Below are positions 20,851 through 24,862 of a stretch of 24,862 bases of DNA, one piece after another. The number at the start of each line of letters is the position of its first letter. Positions within the stretch are counted from its first letter, which is position 1. The DNA comes from Lingula anatina (Eukaryota; Brachiopoda; Lingulata; Lingulida; Lingulidae). The position numbers and the translations under genes are program-made. The notes below the pieces were generated by a model. It had not been told where the DNA came from and searched no databases. It saw only the letters and a list, made by a program, of their open reading frames with translations. The DNA is taken from NCBI RefSeq assembly GCF_001039355.2, contig NW_019774136.1:98332-123193 (forward strand). Reading direction: 5' to 3'.

Positions 20851-22072
20851 ATGAACTTCCCATTATTTACTTTAGTCATTTTCTTTATTACCTGGAACCA
20901 GTATGTTTTACAACCTTACTTGATGAATCAAAGAGCAAAAGGTATTTCATTGGCAATTTTGGGTGAAGATAGGAAACCTCTAACAGATACAGATTCTCAC
21001 AAAAATATGTCAGAAATTGATGGAAAGAAACATATCTCAAGCAAAAGCGAGAAGTCAAACGTGAAAAAACGTTTCCGGAGGAACAACGCAGAAAGCAAAA
21101 AGAGATTTCGAGGAATAAATGAAACCTTCACTTTGACTGGAACCCTTTCCTGGCACAACAGCACATCATCATCAGAATCTTTCAGTGGAATAGGGGTTGA
21201 GAATCGTTCAGGTATTTCATCGCCATTGTATGCAGTCGATTTACCAACAACAGTAAGCCCGCTGGATGAATTGCTGCTCACTTACCCCGTTAATCGACCG
21301 TTTTGCGTCCTTATTGAGGGCAGTGCAACGAAAAGTGTTGACTATAAAGACAATGTACGGGTGACGTGCTACTGTGACGATGTTTGTTCTATTTTTGATG
21401 ATTGTTGCTGGCCACTCGATCGTTACTGCAGAGATATAAAGCAAACAGAAATGTTTATCGAGCCAAATCACACGGAGTGTTGGTTACAGGGCACTCAAGA
21501 AATTTTGGGCGTTTACAGCAAGTACTACTGGGTCGTTAAGTCGTGTCCGCAGCAATGGACCGACGCAGCGGTTAGGGCGAAGTGTGAGTTTAGCGGCATC
21601 CCAACCAAAACGGATGTTCTTCTACCTGTTTCGTCAAAAGAGCACAATGTCACTTTTAAAAATATCTATTGTGCCGCCTGTCATGGCGTCGTGAATTTCC
21701 AAGCGTGGACGCCCAAAATAGTCTGCGAAAAAACCCAATTCGAAACGTTTGTGAATGCAACAACTTCCTCGGGAATTCTGGAAAAGGTATTCTCGTTGCC
21801 CGATTGTATGGTGCTATTTGAATCCCCGGAGCGTTACCCAGGGCGTCCTTGCATCGGTCCTGGGGGGAGTCATGACCCCGTAAGAGGCCTACAAGACGAC
21901 CGATGCAATTATTATGCCGACAAGGACCTAGTCACACTTTGCCAGACGAAGCCTGTGTCCATAACCTATTACCACTCTCTTATCGGATACGGCTATGGAC
22001 GAAACGTTTTTTGTTGGCTGTGTCAACTGCCCAGTGCGATAGGGGTAGAAATTCAGGAATGTGATGAACACG
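20851..22072 (+). CDS. Receptor-type ectodomain, exon 1 (signal peptide plus somatomedin-B-like domain)
   Basis: The ATG at 20851 (MNFPLFTLVIFFITW) opens a signal-peptide-like segment, with A at -3. A low-complexity basic region then repeats KKRFRR and KKRFRG (about residues 68-84), possible proprotein-convertase sites. A somatomedin-B-like core at about residues 150-193 reads CYCDDVCSIFDDCCWPLDRYC, giving the CxCDxxC and DCC spacing. After it come ECWLQGTQE and the motif NIYCAACHGV (about residue 272), then FCWLCQLP near the exon end. Several NxS/T sites suggest glycosylation. From memory, the CAxCHG-type ectodomain is found in secretin-like/Methuselah-like receptors of marine invertebrates. 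The exon ends at donor GTATGT in phase 1 and joins exon 2 in frame. The seven-helix part would lie beyond the window, so the class is inferred. Confidence 0.78.
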
Positions 22073-22677
22073 GTATGTCGAAAAAGATATAGGTTTTGCC
22101 TTAATTTTAAACTGGGGGGGCTCCTAAAATTGCATGAAATGATCCATTTGTTTTACCTGTGTATATTCAATCTACTTATTAAAGGGAAAGGAAGGCTAAA
22201 TTCGCGTTTTTGTTATTTTTTCTTTGTTTTTTGTAATAAAAAGGTATGAAACGTTGCCTTAATACGTTCATCTTAATGTCAGGCCAGGTTCTTTCTACAT
22301 TTATCCTACTTATGCTAAATTCATAAAACTTAAGTTCACCTAATGCATTGTTTCATTGTTGGGAAATCCGTAGAAGAAGCACATCTGACTCTCTGTGGGT
22401 ATCTAAGGACTCCTTTATAATAAAACTGTCGGTCTACATAGATCGATCCAACTACGCAGGGATTTTCGATGAATGCAATCAGTTTAAAAGATGACAAGCC
22501 TCCTCCTGAGTATTATACAGAAAAATTGGTGATTATACTAGTACGTCAGAAGCAACAGGAGGAGTGTAAATCTTTAAATTTCGTTGCATTCAGTGAGAGT
22601 CCCTGCGAAGTTGCATCGATTTCCGTAGACTGATAGTTTCATTGGAAATGAGCACTAACAGTATGTTCTTCTTTCAG
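22073..22677 (+). other. Intron 1 of the receptor gene
   Basis: GTATGT donor and TTCTTTCAG acceptor. It contains a 217-bp foldback element at 22423-22639. Confidence 0.75.
22423..22639. mobile_element. 217-bp foldback element, copy 2 of the related group
   Basis: The left arm (22423-22480) and right arm (about 22580-22639) are imperfect reverse complements. Both start AAACT(G/A)TC(G/A)GTCTAC and share ATCGAT-CAACT-CGCAGGGA and GAATGCAA. Inside, TCCTCCTG and CAGGAGGA form a second inverted pair, so nearly the whole element can fold. No coding capacity. Confidence 0.8.
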
Positions 22678-22769
22678 AGGCAAATGATCTCAAGATATTA
22701 GATTCACTTGGTTTCTCCGCTGTCATAGACTTCCAGAAAGAAATGAGATGTCAAGAAAATAAGCACGAC
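22678..22769 (+). CDS. Receptor-type ectodomain, exon 2
   Basis: 92 bases. The first two complete a Glu codon with the last base of exon 1. Reads ANDLKILDSLGFSAVIDFQK then EMRCQENKHD, ending at donor GTAAGC in phase 0. A single Cys is retained. Phase and splice sites agree with both neighbours. Confidence 0.75.
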
Positions 22770-22817
22770 GTAAGCATGGAACGTTTGGAATGAATGTATT
22801 AATATACTCAAGTTGTT

Positions 22818-23073
22818 GAAAAGGATAACAACTCTTTATTTGATGGGGAAAGGAAAATGCCGAAAAGACAATTTTTCTGGGGTAAACGACCATTTTCCCA
22901 TACTTTCCGGTTTTAATGAATTACTTTCGGCATTGAAAGTTAGTCAATTACATTTTTTCTTTAAAGTGTGATCTTTTAGAAGCAAAATAATCTGTTAAGA
23001 CAGGTAACCATGCATACAGGTCCAAGTGGTCCGACGGCAAGCACAGATTTCAGAATAACTGCGATAACCGTAT
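22818..23073 (+). repeat. Dispersed repeat, copy C
   Basis: Shares AAGGATAACAA, CTGGGGTAAAC, AATGAATTA, AAAGTTAGT, AATCTGTTAAGA, GGTAACCATG and CACAGATTTCAGAATAACTG with copy A, in the same order. It includes a short internal inverted pair around ATGCCGAAA and TTTCGGCAT. Confidence 0.75.
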
Positions 23074-23120
23074 TGGTGGTTGAAAGAAATTTGGTACAAT
23101 TTTGTGTGTTGTCTACAATG

Positions 23121-23152
<32 letters not shown>

Positions 23153-23637
23153 GTAATAGATCTGAGCGCTACCTTTACGCAACAAATATTGAATTTTCAT
23201 GGAAAATTCAATACAGAATAACAGTCATTAATGGAGAGGGGAACAGGCATTCGTTTACCAATAACGATATATGTGCAGAAATTTACACTGCAAACTGTTT
23301 GGAAAAATCCATTTTATCATTGTATTAGGGATACCATTGTGAAGTAAAAAAGCTTAAACTACCTAGATTGTTAATCATCATAAAGGTCTATCACACAATG
23401 TAGGCCTATGCCGTTGGATCAAAAACGTCCTTTGGATGCAGATGAGGCCCATGTTTTCAGTGGGTCAGGCGGGACCATCATACTGTGAGGGACCCACTTG
23501 CTCCCCTTTAGGATAAGGGAGGACATAGGCAGTAGGAATAAAGCTGTTAGGAAATCTTGGTGCTTATTTCTTCTTGATCGGTGAATAGAAAATCGAATCT
23601 TGCAAAATTCAGGCGGTCCGTAAAGAGGGGGGGGGGG

Positions 23638-23937
23638 TCAGATAAACCCTTCGCACTGGCAGTATAATGCCTGCAGATTAACCCATCGTACTACCTGGAT
23701 CGATCCAACTCTGTGGGAATTATCACTTCAGTGCAGTTAATGTAAACAGCTTAATTGTCTGACACGGGTGCTCGACAAGGAAGGAGCAAATTAACTATCG
23801 GCATCGGCGCCAGGCGCTCGGAAGTTCTTATACTCGAGGATGCATGTCAGATAATGAAGCTGATTACAATGAATGCATTTTAGTGAAAATCCGCCGCAGA
23901 TTTGGATCGATCCAGCTAGTACGATGGGTTTATCTGA
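23638..23937. mobile_element. 300-bp foldback element, copy 3 of the related group
   Basis: Ends TCAGATAAACCC and GGGTTTATCTGA. The inner arms share CCATCGTACTA, CTGGATCGATCCAA and a TCACT segment. The left arm carries an extra 35 bases or so (about 23650-23684) between AAACCC and ATCGTACT that the right arm lacks, probably a secondary insertion. The GATCGATCCAACT core is shared with copy 2. Confidence 0.8.
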
Positions 23938-24360
23938 GCCTGGTCTCAGTAAAAGTCGCAGGCATCTTGCTGCATGATTTTAGCATGGGTTTATTAAGTC
24001 GCCAAACAAATGAATTTAATCAACGATTTTTGGACAATAAATGTTTTAAATATTTTTTATAGATTTATGTCATGAATGATTAAAACAAATGAAAAATAAT
24101 AATTTTACCGCTTCCTGACACAAATATAAATTACATTTGGCACGGGCGCGGCACGATGAAATTGCATACGGTTTTCCCTGCGATGCTTTTGACAGCGTAA
24201 ATGGCTCCCTAAAATTGATATGTTTTCGCTTTTCTGATGGCCAGCAATTAAGAAAAAAAATTAAAAGTTTAGAACGGGTAAAAAAATATGCATTTTTATC
24301 GCTTGTTTTTTAACTGCTGAATTTATTTCTTTGATTCAAATTTTTGACTTTTGTTTTTAG

Positions 24361-24862
24361 AAATCGTGCCAACAGCATTCATGCCAAGAGAAGGACCCGG
24401 GATGTTTGTTACCCTTGACCGGCTTCGTCAACATGCAGTTCATTCTGACCCTGAAACTAACCCCAAAACAAAGCTGGCAAGACTTGGTTGTCTTGTTCGA
24501 AGCATGCATCTCGATCAGTTTATTCACGACCCAGTCCTCGCTCTACATCGACCCCTTACATGAAGGGATGTATGGTGATACCTTAAAAACAGGATGCGGC
24601 ACCCCGTCGTTCCATGGAGAATACACCCTTGTTCGTATACCAGTTAAACTGGCGAAACCTGTCCCCCGCATCCCTGACGGCTTGCGTTGGTTCGAACGAT
24701 TTGAAGATCGAGTCGCGGCTTATATCCAAGACATTGGCAACCAGCTCTCCATTGGCAACATACCTTTTGATGCAAGCGTCGTGTTTAATCGCACATCCAG
24801 GAACGTCTCTGACGCAGCAGTGCCGCCTACTTCTACTTCTGGAAACGGCACGTTTGTTTGTA
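24361..24862 (+). CDS. Receptor-type ectodomain, exon 3 (runs off the window)
   Basis: Starts in phase 0 after the TTTTTAG acceptor and stays open to the right edge, about 167 codons. It has Cys-rich KSCQQHSCQEKDPGCLLPLT, a strand/helix-rich middle (FILTLKLTPKQSWQDL), then DGLRWFERFEDRVAAYIQDI. A Thr/Ser-rich stretch with three N-glycosylation sites ends at GNGTFVC. No membrane segment is reached. Alternative plus-strand frames here (for example 24351-24563) are shadows of this exon. Confidence 0.75.

Larger units (their letters stand above)
22770..24360 (+). other. Intron 2 of the receptor gene
   Basis: Donor GTAAGC, acceptor TTTTGTTTTTAG. It contains dispersed repeat copy C, a T run at about 23121-23150, a G run at about 23626-23637, and a 300-bp foldback element. 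Confidence 0.7.

Noticed and set aside
22061-22249. Plus-strand frame after the receptor exon
   Set aside because: Lies in intron 1, and exon 1 already ends at a good donor at 22073.
1-24862. CRISPR array, bacterial operon, tRNA or rRNA
   Set aside because: No regularly spaced perfect repeats, no Shine-Dalgarno-linked genes, and no recognisable cloverleaf or ribosomal core sequence. Splicing signals point to a eukaryote.

Overview
This is a nuclear window from an animal, most likely a marine invertebrate. The coding sequence is split by GT-AG introns, intergenic DNA is long and AT-rich, and foldback elements, microsatellites and long A/T runs are common. The one housekeeping family present (eIF2B delta) retains animal-like exon structure. 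A secretin-like receptor ectodomain with a somatomedin-B motif, and a gene of a cysteine-rich family that I associate with cnidarians, sponges and lancelets, fit that view. I cannot name the species. Position 7451 is an N.

Layout from left to right. 1-1513 is non-coding, with a duplicated GATA/poly-C block, a 51-bp tandem pair and a TG microsatellite. 1730-2506 (minus) is a folate-type locus: an intact dihydroneopterin aldolase (FolB) domain followed by an N-truncated, frame-broken pterin pyrophosphokinase (HPPK/FolK) domain. Two inverted-repeat elements follow (2573-2784 and 3572-3886). 4570-5740 (plus) is a small three-exon gene whose joined exons encode 93 residues of unknown function. 5741-7999 shows no convincing gene. 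8110-9800 (minus) is a three-exon gene with conserved Cys/His motifs. Its first exon has a one-base frameshift, and its second exon carries a 112-bp transposon-like insert whose removal restores the frame.

10590-11690 is repeat-rich, with a degenerate ~137-bp tandem array and a GGATAA/TATAC-rich array. 11700-13700 holds one weak candidate terminal exon and a degenerate minisatellite. 13708-16253 (minus) contains exon fragments of EIF2B4 with introns retained but with deletions, phase breaks and missing exons; it looks like a decayed duplicate. 16254-20760 is non-coding apart from two copies of a dispersed repeat. 20851 to the right edge (plus) holds the first three coding exons of a secreted or membrane receptor ectodomain. 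Both of its introns contain foldback elements, and the second also contains a third copy of the dispersed repeat.

The genes do not form an operon or an obvious pathway. The best leads are the folate-type FolB/HPPK locus in an animal, the small orphan gene, the reversible transposon insertion in an exon, and the group of related foldback elements. Several frame breaks sit at or near A/T homopolymers, so genuine decay has to be separated from assembly error.
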